A stretch of 64,000 nucleotides of DNA from Schistocephalus solidus (lineage: Eukaryota > Platyhelminthes > Cestoda > Diphyllobothriidea > Diphyllobothriidae). The notes under the pieces were generated by a model, which saw only the letters and a list, made by a program, of their open reading frames with translations, was not told the origin of the DNA and searched no databases. Position 1 is the stretch's first letter. Each line of letters starts with the position of its first letter. Shown here piece after piece: positions 1 to 11,100 of this stretch. The DNA is taken from assembly GCA_017591395.1 (NCBI GenBank), contig WEDG01002865.1, positions 186,001 to 250,000 of the forward strand, read 5' to 3'. The translations under genes were made by a program, and so were the position numbers.

Positions 1-605
1 CGTGGCCTTCTCCCACGTCGGAAAGTGAAGAAGGTGTTGGTCAGCAGGAGACGTTGTTCGGCTCAGGTTTGCAGAAGAAGAAGACCGTTATCGTTACAGC
101 TACCGAGACCGTGAAGACCTAACACTACATGCCAGGCAGCGTGGTCTGCCCCGACGTGAGCGTTGAAGTCACCAAGGAAAATCAACTTGTCCGCCTTCGG
201 CACAGTCGCCAGCAGGGCGTGCGGGTTCTCGTAGAATTTTCCTTCGCCACATCAGAGCTCGTAATTGGGGGAGCGTAAATGCTGATGATGGTGGTGAACT
301 TGTCTCCTCAAAGAGTCAGGGGTAGGCTCATCAGGCGGTCATTGATTCCCTACGGCAGACAGGGCAGACGTCCCACGATGTCGTTCCGGATGGTAAAGGT
401 GACACAAGCGTCGCGTTGCTCTGCCTTTTGCCGGCCGCTCCAGAAGAAGTTGTAGCCGGCACCCACCTCCTCCAGCTAACCCTGCTCAGAGAATCGGGTC
501 TCGCTGAGAGCAGCAATATCCACCTTGTAGCGCGCCAGTTCCCGAGCAACAAGCGCCATCCTCCGTTCCGGCCAGTTGCTCCTCAGATTTTCTAAACGTG
601 TACGA
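1..605 (-). mobile_element. LINE endonuclease fragment (same general type as 58780-60700)
   Basis: Reading the minus strand from about 600 towards 1 gives an apurinic-type endonuclease: RSNWPERRMALVARELARYK, then ALSETRF, ending with [16 protein letters not shown] and TREKAT-like sequence. ALSETRF and GDFN are active-site motifs of the endonucleases that start LINE ORF2 proteins. The frame is broken by stops near 478 and 352 and by frame changes, so it is dead. The copy continues beyond position 1. Positions 606-1175 upstream could be its 5' leader but show no coding sign. Confidence 0.82.
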
Positions 606-1177
606 ACATTTCAGCTTGCTAGTATGAGCGGATACACCCAAGCAGCCCGGAGGATATGGCGTGGGGGATGGGGTTGAGGGGTATTGTTGTTTGTTTGAGT
701 TTTACGACCGCGTATTTTGCGATCTGTGAGCCGTGGCCGGCTGCAGAAAACGTGAGAGCCAGCATTTTTTAGGGCACCATTTCGAGCCCCTTCCTCTGCG
801 AGAAGGCAAGCAGTGCTGTCCCTAAATAGGGCTGCTCGGACATCCCAGACGGCTGCCCAACCCACTATGGGTCATAGTTTTGTTTTAGTGGGAGAGCAAC
901 CCGATTAATGCTGGGCCGCCTACGGGGTTGCTGTCACCCCCACCGTAGGACTTTTTGAGAGGGGGTAGGTGGAAAGTTCGGTAGTCATACATATCGGGTG
1001 TGGAGGCACACACAGCACCTGGTTTAGCCCACCGGTCGTGACGGTTGCCTGGAGTGTAGCCGCTGGGAAGAACCCAACTTCTAGGACCCACAGGTGAGAG
1101 GTTGGTACCAGTTAGAGGCGGCCACAGGAGCATTCACTACCTGTAAGAGACAAATGGAGCGATCAAATGCTATCTGA

Positions 1178-1700
1178 GTGGTGCTACCCCTAACAAGTAC
1201 CTCTAAACCCCACACACACGACAGTTCGACCGTAATTACGACGAGGTTCAACGTATGCTCCACGGAAGTGTGGTGCAGGGATGGTGGCTTGCGCGTGAAT
1301 TATTTCAACTTGATAGTAACTTGCGCTGCATCTACCGCACTCTCTCCTCCTCCACCTGAGCCCAGTGTCAAGACAGAGTCAGGAAGACCGGAGATGTGAG
1401 AGTGCGCAGGTGGCTGGCGCGGCCGAAGCCGTCCCTGGGCGTAAAACCACACATGGCTCGGATCCCACGGAGTGGGAGTGCCATAAAGGCCATATTAAGA
1501 AGGAGCCATTGCAGCCTGACTCTCAGTCCACGAGTCAGCCACTCCACACAAAACACACATTGGACTGACCACGTGGTCCGAGTTATCCCGTCAGTTGGCA
1601 CCCTTCCAAGCCACGGCTTTTAGCGCACCGTGAGTGTTTCAAGCGCGTCAGATTGTTTATAGTGAGGAAAATGCGCTGAGCTGTTGGCCTCACTATCTCC
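1178..1700 (+). repeat. R1 repeat, type A 3' module
   Basis: The 5' module runs from ACAGTTCGACC through GTATGCTCCACGGAAGTG, the GTGATAGTA-like stretch and CATCTACCGCACTCTCTC to GAAGACCGGAG. The type A 3' module follows, with ATATTAAGAAGGAGCCATTG, CAGCCACTCCACACAAAACA and a GAGGAAAATGCGCTGAG end. The same order recurs on the minus strand at 57010-57430 and 60830-61390. No protein frame is kept between copies. Confidence 0.75.
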
Positions 1701-1849
1701 CCCACCCCCACAATCAGACCACCATCCGAGCTAGTCAGTTGTCTGATGTGGGAGTGGGCGCATTGGCTGACGAGTCGGTGTACCCGTCTTCGTGCGCCAC
1801 AGTATGACCTGGCCCATATACGCACACACCACGATTCACTAAATCATGG

Positions 1850-1940
1850 GATATGGAAGAGCCCTCGCCATCTGACTCCCAGTCCACTGGTCAGCCACTC
1901 GGCACGCACACAGCCCATCACTGGGCCAACGGCGTTGTCT
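1850..1940 (+). repeat. R1 type A fragment
   Basis: GACTCCCAGTCCACTGGTCA and CAGCCACTCGGCACGCACAC repeat the central part of the type A module seen at about 1515-1570, so this is a second, partial copy behind the first. Confidence 0.5.
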
Positions 1941-2040
1941 GGTGTAGCCAACTAGCTTTAGCCAATTAAAATACGAGACCCCACCGGGGGCCCTGAGTTT
2001 ATTCATACTTTTGTCAAGTTACCCGCCCATTGCTGCCGGT

Positions 2041-2195
2041 GGTGGTGCCGAGTGCTCAAGTGGTTAGAACCTTGGTTGTACTAAAGCCTTTCCTTTGATG
2101 TCACGGGTTCGAATCCCACTGAGGCCACCAAGATTTTCACAAGTGTATCAAATAAATTATTCAAATCTGTCAGAATCTCCTTATTACTTATTGAA
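2041..2195 (+). repeat. SINE-2 copy (tRNA-derived)
   Basis: There is an A-box-like TGCTCAAGTGGTTAGAAC, then GGGTTCGAATCCC (B box) and GAGGCCACCA at the 3' side of a tRNA-like fold. The tail AGATTTTCACAAG...CAAATAAATTATT is shared with copies at 20065-20180 and 20424-20560. The acceptor stem does not pair well and a tail follows, so this is a SINE rather than a working tRNA. Confidence 0.65.
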
Positions 2196-2199
2196 ATGC

Positions 2200-3085
2200 T
2201 TATTTCTGGCTTTTTTGACGGCATGATGCAGCGATACCCTAGCCCAGGGCTGCAACCTCGAGGGATTTTCATCTCAGGCATAGAAGTCTCACTGGCTCAG
2301 AACGGCAAATAATCTGGAAATAGCCATTTTAATGCTCCCGCATTACGATAAATAGTTGCCATTCGACCAGTTATGTGGATTGTACACCCTCAAATTCAAG
2401 GCAGGGGAAAGCGTTTATTATCCGCCTGTAAGGAAGGTAAATTGACCTCTCTGGTCTTAAGCAGGGAATATGTTAAGAATCGCGTCAAGGTCGAGGATAA
2501 GGGGTTATTATATGCGGCTTCTGATTGGCAATCCTTTACTGAACACATAGGTAGGTGTATTTCCTCCTAAAATTAAATGTTTTCAATGCTCAAAACTGCC
2601 CTTATCGCGACAGGCGTTTGTAGGTAACAAAGCAGACCTCTCACAGGATCACACTTTCCGAAATTCTGCAGTCAGGGTGGCCTGCACGACAAAGTAGCTG
2701 CATTTAGAGCATTGAGGAAATGTTATTTGCGCCTGTGAATTTTGAAGATGATCGAGTAGATGACGCAGCAAAGCGTATGCATAAAAGCTGTGCAAAAATG
2801 CTAATGTGGCAGCTCACCATACACCAGTCAATAATGACTCAGCAATGCCTTCTCACCTAAGCGAACCGAACGAGAGTAGTTGGTGATGACACTCCTGAAG
2901 GTAGGAAGACCTAGAAGTCAAATTCCCAGCACGTAAGAAAATGGGCATTTAAGAGCAAGTATATGAGGAGGGAGAGAGTTGTGAAGTTTTATTATCCTCT
3001 TAATTATTCAAACGGTTTCTTTAATTAATTCCTCGAGCTTATCGTCCCTGAGTCGATTAATACACACTTCGCATTTCTACCTCGG
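2200..3085. other. No recognised gene
   Basis: About 0.9 kb without a supported gene. A 65-codon plus-strand frame (2373-2570) ends near AATCCTTTACTGAACACATA, which is loosely similar to 18505-18540, so a weak dispersed repeat may lie here. The rest is featureless. Confidence 0.5.
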
Positions 3086-3089
3086 ACAA

Positions 3090-3857
3090 GTTTTACTCCA
3101 TGTGAAGGTTGCGGCTATCCGTGAGTTCCAACCTCCCTCTTCAAAGCGTCAGCTGCAGCGTGGAGAATTTCCACCATCGGTTTCTCTCTGACTGTGCCGA
3201 CACAATTTTGCCGCTCACAAATCTTCTCTATGGTCCTAAACCTTTGGTCGAATTCACTGCAGACGCCCTCGCTGCTTTTGAGAAGGTAAAGACTGCTCTG
3301 GTCGATGCCAATCACTTGATGGATTCTAATCCAGATGTCCCTAGCTCCTTCAGGGTTGATTCCTCCAACGCGTCGGTCGATGCGTTTCTTCAGCAGCACC
3401 TAGCAGGCCAAACTTAATCCTTAGTTTTCTTCTCCCGAAAGTTAGCACCTGCCGAATAGCGCTACAGTACGTTTGGACGGAAGCTGCTTGCTGTCTACCT
3501 CGCCCTGAAACACTTCCGGAACCTCTTTTAGAACAGCGACTGCACAGTCTTCACGGAATATAAGTAACTTATTTTCGTCCTCAAGTCCAATTCTGACAAA
3601 ATAAACCCCCAGGCGACTGGATTATGTCTCGCAGTCTCCCTCAGATATCTGCCATATCGACGGGTCACACACTGAGGTGGCTGACACCCTATCCAGGCCC
3701 TCCATCGCTCACCTATAGCTTTCTCCTGCGATCGACCTCCCTGAGATGGCCACTGAACAACGCTGTGTTCGTTCGCCCTGTGACCAGAATGTTTCCGGAC
3801 TCCACCTCTAGGAGCTGCCACTTACCACTGGCAACGACACCATTCTATCCGACATCT
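3090..3857 (+). mobile_element. Gypsy-type LTR retrotransposon pol fragment (broken)
   Basis: Conceptual translation with frame changes gives, in order: KVAAIREFQPPSSKRQLQ (end of RT), FLSDCADTILPLTNLLYGPK, FTADALAAFEKVKTAL, an RNase H region with VDSSNAS and FFSRKLAPAE, RYSTFGRKLLAVYLALKHFR, TVFTEYK, and HIDGSHTEVADTLSRPSIAH at the join to integrase. This is the usual Ty3/Gypsy order. At least four stops and several shifts kill it. The homology stops abruptly near 3857, before the integrase zinc finger, and no LTRs were found, so it is an old internal fragment. Confidence 0.85.
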
Positions 3858-4064
3858 CCACTCAGTTCAGTTCAGTTTTATTAAGGGTTAGAAAGGAGAA
3901 CTCCTTTGAGCTCCCTATTCGTTACAACGAGGCTAAGAAAACATCGATTGCTAAGGAAATTGAGAAGACGTTGTATCCATTATGACAGGAAATAAAAGCA
4001 GCCGTCGGCTTGTGGACAAAATTCACTTAAAAGACTACTCACTGATTGTGACTAGTATAGTTAC

Positions 4065-5090
4065 ATGCAATTTACTATAGGAGGGTTTGCTGATTTTGCG
4101 CTTAAAGGAATGCGTGGTGGTAGAGAGAACAACATCCGCGGGCGGCGCGTTCCACGCGGCACCACTCTGTTAGTGAAGATGTACCTGCGTCCATTGACCC
4201 TTGCTTTACCTGTGCGTGGTTTTAAAGGGTTACCTCGCAAGGTGGGCGTGTTAGTCAGAGTGAAAAATCATTGAGAATAAAGCAACTGTCCAGGCCATTC
4301 ATAACGCGAAAGGTTAGTATGAGCTCTCCTCGTAGTTTCATGTAGGAAAGGAGAAATAGGTTGAGGGTCGATAGTCTGTTTTCGCAGGTTAGCGTTCACG
4401 TGCCTTTAGTCATTTTTGTTGCCCGCCTTTGGACCTTCTCTAAGGCGGTACTATCCTTGACAGTCCAAGGTCTCTATGCCTGCATGGTACATTCTAGGTG
4501 GGGCCGCACGAAGTTTCCAAATATTTGGAGAAATTGTCTTTGTCAAATCCCATAGAGGCGCACCTAATGAGTTGCAATACAGACATGGCTGACTTGGCCA
4601 CCTTCGTGCAGTTCAGTGTTGGTTTGAGTGACGATGTAATCCACACACCCAAGTCCTTCCGACCGTCATCTGGTTGCAATGGTGTACCATTTAGAAGGAA
4701 ATTCTCAGGCTGAAGGTTCCACAGAGGTCAATTTAAATAAACTTGCACGTACTGACATTGAATGACATAAGCCAATGATTTTATCAGTCATCTAGCCTGT
4801 TAAAGTTCAGTTGTAGATGGTCTTCGTCTGCCATACTGTCAAAAACTTTCCATAGTTTTATGTTGTCAGCAAACAGGAGGACATCACATTCTAGGTCCCT
4901 AACACAATCATTGATGAAAAGAAGGAATAATATGGGGGCTAAAACTGAGCCCTGTGGAGCGCCACTGACTGAAGTTACTTTTGAGGACTGCTGGCATCCG
5001 ACTTGTACTCTTTGGGACCATCCAATAAATTTTTTTTGGATCCATATAAGGAGGATTCCACGAAATCCTTCGCTGCGCAGTTTATGCGGG
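4065..5090 (-). mobile_element. CR1-like LINE, 3' fragment (copy A)
   Basis: The minus strand encodes the C-terminal part of a CR1/Jockey-type reverse transcriptase. At about 4860-4900 is LLFADNIKL, with Asn where the second catalytic Asp of FADD should be. DGRKDLGVWITSSLKPTLNC lies near 4640 and WNAPPADVVLSTTTHSFKRK, the typical ORF2 end, near 4100. Frames shift several times. Positions 4200-5085 align with copy B (6500-7310) at a level obvious by eye. Confidence 0.8.
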
Positions 5091-5092
5091 AG

Positions 5093-5139
5093 ACTGGTTA
5101 GCGTTGTCTATCAAGCGTATGGTATTCTGAAAGGAAACC
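5093..5139. repeat. 47-bp segment repeated at 9558-9602
   Basis: AGCGTTGTCTATCAAGCGTA followed by TGGTATTCTGAAAGGAAACC recurs almost unchanged about 4.4 kb downstream, near the 5' end of LINE copy B. It begins where the two copies stop aligning in their usual order. Confidence 0.55.
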
Positions 5140-5319
5140 TGGACAAGACAATGCACAGGCAGGTTCCCTTGAATATACAGCAACATTTAGTCCAGGAACT
5201 AGCAGCTAGGTTGTGACGCATCTGTTCCCCTGAAACGGTTGAAACAGAGCTTCAGTAGCTGCAGAACACACGTTGTGAAAACGGAAATTCAGAAAAATTC
5301 ATCCTCCAAAATATGCAGA

Positions 5320-5850
5320 GCGCACTGCAGAGCCTATCGCCTTATCTGCAGAAAAGGAGGACATCTTCAAGAGAATACCGTTTCTTGGTGATGCAACAAG
5401 AGAACTAGTAGAACGACATCTGAAGATGGCCATCACGTGAGCGTTCCCCGCGGTGGAGATACGAGTATTCATTACGAACTCCCCCTTTCTACGCGGGGGA
5501 GGTAAAAACCAATTCTCACTGAAGGCCACATGAATTGTATTTACTCATTCACTTGCTCCTGTAAAGCAAGATACATTGGCCGTACAACGAGGCTCCTGGA
5601 AAGAATGGTATGTGAACACATTCCTGCCTGGCTAGGTAAAGGCTTAACTAAATCAATTTCAAGGTCTATTATCGCCCATCTAGGTGGTCAAAATAACCGC
5701 TTTGATCTCAAGGAAGCCTTTTCGGTTGTCTACCGGATACCAGCCAACCTATCTAAAGGCCTAAGTCAACAGGTGCTATCAACAACCGAAGCAGTTGCTA
5801 TACGGCTAAGAAGCCCGTCAGAAGACGCTCGTACAGGATCGGTGTAGGAA
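5320..5850 (+). mobile_element. Penelope-like element end with GIY-YIG nuclease (lineage 2)
   Basis: The plus strand reads EDIFKRIPFLGDATRELVER, a stop at about 5438, then MNCIYSFTCSCKARYIGRTT with RLLERMVCEHIPAWL. CIYSFTCSCxxxYIGRT...R...EH is a GIY-YIG nuclease in the form found in flatworm Penelope-like retroelements, with the cysteine cluster before YIG. SIIAHLGGQNNRFDLKEAF and LSTTEAVAIRL continue the fold. The domain is intact for 105 codons, but the RT part is missing. Its CSCKARYIG form differs from the other GIY-YIG pieces in the window. Confidence 0.8.
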
Positions 5851-6248
5851 CGATGATCATTACCCATAAGATACTTATAAACCCTCTCAATTCTTCGTGT
5901 TTTCATTACCAAAGTAATTGTACCGGCCCGAGGATGAGTTACCGAAAGCACAAGTTTGGCGAGTTAACTTTACAATTCAGCTTTATTTTTCTCCCTGGCG
6001 TAGAACAAACTTTTCCCGTGGCACGTGCCATTCAGGAGAGTGCAGTAATTTCCTCCGATTCTCCAACACCTCTGCAACAATCAGCCATGATGGCATCACG
6101 CACCTTTTGAACATTTTCATCTATCCTGGTGCTTACAGGGCAACCTGAACAGGGCTCGTCTTTACTTAGCAATTTCTAAACCGGGTGAACAACTCGTTAA
6201 TTCTTGTCTGGGTAAGAGAGTCCTTCTCATACGCTTGTAATGGAATTA

Positions 6249-6278
6249 AAAGCTGTTTCCTGTACAGGAAACAGCTTT
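6249..6278. repeat. Perfect 30-bp palindrome
   Basis: A 15-bp arm AAAGCTGTTTCCTGT is followed immediately by its exact reverse complement with no spacer. It lies just downstream of the 3' end of LINE copy B. It is not flanked by an obvious T-run, and nothing shows it is a terminator. Confidence 0.9.
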
Positions 6279-6679
6279 AGATGTTGTTGAACTGCTCCTT
6301 TAATCTTCTTATCCGCAAATCACCAAAGGTGTTAGGAGCGAGTTTAGTAAAACAATCACTTATTCCGCTGCGATGGTTTCTCACGAATACTACTTGGTCA
6401 ACTGCACAGACAGAGTGTCCATTTAACGCATTTAGCAGACAAGGGAAGCAGCGTTGACCCACTTGCTTACAATAAATAATTGTCATATTTGTGGCTATCC
6501 CCTGGTAAGGCTTGAGCTCACAAGGTGGGCGTGTCAGACAGAATGAAACTATCATTGTGAATAAAGCGACAGTCCAGGCCATTCATAATGCAAAATGTTA
6601 GTGTGAAATCTCCTCGTAATTGCCTGTATGAAAGGCAGAAGAGGTTGAGCGTTGATAGTCTGTTTTCATAAGTTAGCGT

Positions 6680-7720
6680 TCACAGGCCTTTAGTAATTTT
6701 TGTCACCCGCCTCCAATGTGTCCATGCCTGCATGGCATATTCTAGATGCAGCCGCACGAAGCTTCCAAATATTTTTGGGGAAATTGTCTTTTTAAAATCC
6801 CATGAAGGGGCGCCTGTGCAGTTCAGTGTTGGTTTGAGTGACGATGTAATCCACACACCCAAGTCCTTCCGACCGTCAACTGGTTGCAATGGTGTACCAT
6901 TTAAAAAGGAAATTCTCAGGCTGAAGGTTCCACAGCGGTCAATTTGAAGAAAATGGCACTTACTAACATTGAAAGCCATAATCCAGCGCTTTGACCAGCA
7001 CTCAAGTCTGTTCAAGTTCAGTTGTAGATAGTCTCCGTCTGCCGTATTGTCCACCACTTTCCATAGTTTTATGTGGTCAGCGAACAGGAGGACATCACAT
7101 TCAAGGTCCCTGACACAGTGGTTGATGAAAACAAGGAATAATACGGGGCCTAAAACGGAGCCCTGTGGGACGCCACTCACCACGGTTACTTCTGAGGACT
7201 GCTGGCGTCCGATTTGTACTCTTTGGGACCGTCCAATCAAAAAGGTCTGGATCTATACAAGAAAGCTTCCGCGAACTTTTTCGCTGCGCAGTTTATGCAG
7301 GAGACGTTGGTGAGGAACGCTATCAAAGACTTTTCGGAAGTCAATGTACAAGGCATGAACCATTTTGCCTTCGTCGCGTGCTTTGGTCCAGCAATCAAGT
7401 TAGAAGAGCAGTTTCGTAAGGCAGGACCAACCACTGTGAAAGCCATGTTGGGTATCGGAGAGGAGGTGATTCTACTTGAGGAAGTGCATCAACGCTTTCT
7501 TGATTATTTCTTCCATGATTTTGCAATAAATGGAGGTAAGGCTCACCGGTCTGTAGTTATTCGCAGACGCTCGGCTTCCATTCTTGAATAGCGGAATTAT
7601 GGTTGCGGTCTTCCAATCGGAGGGTAGACGCCCAGTAGCAAACAACGCCTGGAAGAGTAAGGCTAGCGGTTTGGCCATTTCAGAAGCTAGCTCCTTCAAG
7701 AGCTTGGCCAGGGATTGCAT
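6680..7720 (-). pseudogene. CR1-like reverse transcriptase domain (copy B)
   Basis: GRLPSDWKTATIIPLFKNGS and NNYRPVSLTSIYCKIMEEII (7720-7472) are RT motifs 1-2. VVSGVPQGSVLGPVLFLVFI and LLFADHIKLW follow, in a frame open for 186 codons from 7240. The catalytic FADD reads FADH (about 7073-7084). DGRKDLGVWI and LHLEYAMQAW continue the thumb region. Between 7470 and 7240 the frame is lost. Confidence 0.82.
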
Positions 7721-8569
7721 CGGGTCCTGGAAGGATCAACTCTTTCAAGTTTAGCAACTCTTTTTGAATGATGTCTTCGGAGAAGCGGACTCTCTCCATA
7801 GTAGACATTACCCCATTTTCACAAATGGATGGGAGAAATGCAGGTTCTTTTGTCACGACGGAACGGAAGAACTGAGCAAGATGTTCAGCCCCCTCGACAG
7901 TTCACAATAGTGAGATTGGAGGCTTGTTCCGCGTGCTCTGCCTTATGTAACTGAAAATGACTTTGAGATTTACCGTGGCAAGTTTCAACAGATGCTTTTA
8001 CAAGACCCGTCAATCTCTGGCGATGAGAATTTCTGACCCGGTTTCTCTGCAACTTTTAACTGTTGAGGGATTCCAGCGTCTTATCAATGTGGGATCTTTT
8101 CCATAGTTTCCTCTTCTTGTTAACTGCCTTCTTTGGGGATGTAGCCAACCAGCGAGGTCTGTTTGTTAGCCTTCTTCGCATAATTAGGCAGTGTTTAGAA
8201 ATGAAGTTGCGGACTACTTCTTTGAATTGGCCCCAATCCTCGTCGATATCGTCGGAGAATATGGATGACCAGTCGATAGGAGAAAGGTCATTTTTTATCT
8301 GTTCGAAATTCCGACGCCAAATATTTGGTCGGATATCAAGGGATTGAGTCGGCAAAGAGAATAATGTGTGTTCCTACATAAGAACCATATGGTCGCTCTT
8401 GCCTAAAGGGGGTTAACAAATTCACAATATCGAGGTTGTCAGGTGACCTAGTGAACACAAGGTGGAGGCAGTTCATCTGCTGGCCCTTGCGAACCCTCGT
8501 TGGAAACAAGACGTGTTTGGTAAAAAGCGAATTGCCAGTGGTGCACAGAAGCTGTTGATCGAGTGCTGT

Positions 8570-9110
8570 TTAAGAGCACTCGGTGGAAGCGGAGTTCCAG
8601 CCAATGTTAGGTTTATTAAAGTCCCCAACAATGAGTGTATTCAACTGCATAGCAAATACCTTGAGCTCATTCAGCAATTGGGCCCCAGCTTCATGTTCGT
8701 TTCCGGAGTGCCAAAACACCGTTAAGATATCAAGGCTTTGAGGACCCGTTGCTCTTACGGTCAACCATACTGCTTCCGTACAAGTCAGCTTAGACGTTCT
8801 TTTCTGCAACATACAAGTCATTCTTTACGAATGAGGCTATGCCTCAACCCTTTCGATTTTCTCTGTCTCTGTGAAACAGTTGGAATCCAGGAAATGTAAG
8901 CTCCATTTCATCAACCTGTTCCAACAACCAGGTTTTTGTTATTGAGATGAGGTCTGGGAGCAGGTCACAAATATGGATTATCAGTTCATCCATTTTTGGT
9001 AGGAGTCTTTGCGCGTTAGTGTACATGAATTTCAGCTTTGATTTCAGGCGAGATCCGTTTTTAGCCCCGATCCAGTCTACTGGAGAAGTTGTGCGGTCAT
9101 TCAAACGGTT
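8570..9110 (-). pseudogene. CR1-like endonuclease domain (copy B)
   Basis: Starts LKSKLKFMYTNAQRLLPKMD with the DLLPDLISITKTWL motif, where Lys replaces the usual catalytic Glu of ITETWL, then FPGFQLFHRDRENRKG. The second piece (to 8570) has LNTLIVGDFNKPNIGW, the conserved GDFN active-site motif. A shift separates the two pieces near 8840. Confidence 0.75.
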
Positions 9111-9557
9111 TGATCCACAGTGGGACAGAGAGTCGTTTAACTATCTGATCTTTGTAGATTATCAGGTTCTGTTTTCTGTTGATGCGGCGTGTTCTCAATT
9201 CCAGGACTAATTCGCGACGCTTCATTCGTTCGGCGGGGAGCACAAACAAACTTGGGCGAATGGCGCAGTAGGAAATGCCTGGAAAGGATTAATTTCGCTT
9301 GTTAATTTCCGCCTGGGACGACTTTAAGAGGGTCGTGCTCGTGTCTTCAGGGTAACATTTAAATAAATTTCAAGGCGAATGACCTTTAGGATAGTTATTT
9401 CCTCCGATGGTTGCAGTATTTCGTTGATGAGTTCCTGGAATCGCTCTATGTCGGCCGTAATTCATTCCTTGGAGGTGTTAGCGGGGACTCTGGATCATGA
9501 TACAGTTACCCTTACCGGGCACTCCACTATTTCCAACAGCATGATTATCATCCACTG

Positions 9558-9602
9558 AGCGTTATCTATCACGCGTAGTGTATTCTGAAAGAAAACCTGG
9601 AT
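9558..9602. repeat. Partner of the 5093-5139 segment
   Basis: AGCGTTATCTATCACGCGTA and GTGTATTCTGAAAGAAAACC match 5093-5139 with only a few differences over about 45 bp. Confidence 0.55.
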
Positions 9603-9619
9603 GGGTTGGTTCCTCTGTT

Positions 9620-10665
9620 GGTTCCATTTCTGAATGCTCTCTGTGAAGTATAGAATCTAGTTCATTGTTATTGTAAAACTTGGTGTACTCGATGTAATAT
9701 TTTCCTAGTGAAATAGAGGAAGAAGTGAAATTCTATACACGAAATTCAGACAACTGGCATTTTTAAACGTCAAAAGCAAATTCGGGGATTTAAAATATTT
9801 CTACTCATTTGGGAAATCAAAGTAAACACTTGAAGATAAAATTTCCTCAAGGATAAAGTTCTTATGTATTATTGTCTATTAAATTACCGTAAGAAAGGTT
9901 ATTTTTGTGCACGTCTTCATCAACATATATATATATATATAGTAATTTATAAGAATATAGAAATGCAAAATAGTCCTGCTTCCTAAGCGGTCATTTTTTT
10001 GGAAGCGGTCGGGATGTATCAACATAACATTGCAGATATTTAATATTATAACGGTACTTATAGAACGCAGTTAATAAATTCTTTGAACGTTTTATAATCT
10101 ATGCCACCTATTATATCCCGTTAAAACTTTTTCCGCAGTCTACACAAACAAATGAGTTCGTCCTGTGGACTACTGGGATTGGTAGAAAGAGCCCTTTCAC
10201 GGAAGTGTTTCTTGACCATCTTGGAGTGCTTTCATAGCATGTGTTTTCGTACTGATATATTCCAAAAGACGATTTTTTAAGGCAGCCGAACTTTTTTGAT
10301 TTGGTTTATTGATCGTCTTTGTTCTCTATGGATTCTCTTCACTTTTGTTCTTCAGTTCAATTCTGCACAATTTCTGACCGTCAGTGATTTCCCTTTCTGT
10401 TTTCACCAGCTGACATTTTACCCAAAAACATGGCTTCAAACGATTTCGATTTATAAAAAAGATGGTTAAGACTTATTATTTTGCCTTCGTAAGACTTCTC
10501 AGACATAAAAACTTCGTAACCACTGCCGCATGATCATTCGGTAGTACCGTATAACTGCTTCTGCTCGGAACATACAGGGGAAAGATCTGCTATGTGAACC
10601 CGAGTCAGCCGTTTTCTGGGTCGATGGAAGTATGACATCATCTTGGTTGAATCACACGCAGCAGT
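9620..10665. other. AT-rich stretch without genes
   Basis: AT-rich sequence with a short (AT)n run at about 9924-9941. No frame, tRNA or repeat family member was recognised. Confidence 0.5.
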
Positions 10666-11100
10666 TTATCTGTCAGCTTCTATCGGTTTCCGTGACGTGA
10701 CGTCTGACACCCGAGTACTAACCCATGCATTCTCAGTGTCCTCCTCAGGGGACGTATTAACCGGTGTTTGAATGCAAGACATAAAATGGCACTGAGTGTT
10801 TCGTGATTTGGTTTTATTACAGTGCAGACCGGTTGGCAATGGCGAAACACAGAAGAAATCCAAAATTGGTCTACTAAATCTCAAAAGCACCTCGGGTATA
10901 TTACGGAAAAGACCATCTCCGACAAACCGAGACCAAGCTGAAATGACAGGTGTTAACCCTGTTATCGTGAAAGGTAGGTGATTGGACATATCGAACATTT
11001 TCCAGGCTTTCCTTCGCTTTCGGGTGTCAGAAGTTTTAGACGCAAAAACGTAGAGTAAACCATCGAGGAAGACCTCACCAGTCAAGCGAAGTTTGACCAA
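10666..11100 (-). CDS. Unrecognised 144-codon open frame
   Basis: A minus-strand frame of 144 codons with no stop, starting at a TTG at 11100; the first ATG in frame is further in. It includes GEVFLDGLLYVFASKTSD followed by a W..FDM stretch, which loosely resembles one Kelch blade, but the glycine pair typical of Kelch is absent. The rest shows no motif. The region is not similar to any repeat family found here. It may be a decayed exon or a chance frame in sequence of average composition. No confident splice sites were found. Confidence 0.15.
   Translation of the reverse strand: MVKLRLTGEVFLDGLLYVFASKTSDTRKRRKAWKMFDMSNHLPFTITGLTPVISAWSRFVGDGLFRNIPEVLLRFSRPILDFFCVSPLPTGLHCNKTKSRNTQCHFMSCIQTPVNTSPEEDTENAWVSTRVSDVTSRKPIEADR

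Larger units (their letters stand above)
6500..9230 (-). mobile_element. CR1-like LINE, nearly full ORF2 (copy B)
   Basis: The minus strand carries, from 9110 down, an endonuclease, a spacer, reverse transcriptase and a C-terminal region, in CR1/Jockey ORF2 order. Near 6500-6680, YENRLSTLNLFCLSYRQLRG-like sequence matches the conserved C-terminal part of CR1 proteins. Many stops and shifts show it is inactive. Flanks are 9230-9620, possibly the 5' leader, and 6280-6500, which does not align with copy A. Confidence 0.82.

Noticed and set aside
2041..2130. Genuine tRNA gene
   Set aside because: A and B boxes are present, but the acceptor stem pairs poorly and the sequence recurs with a common tail, so it is SINE-2.
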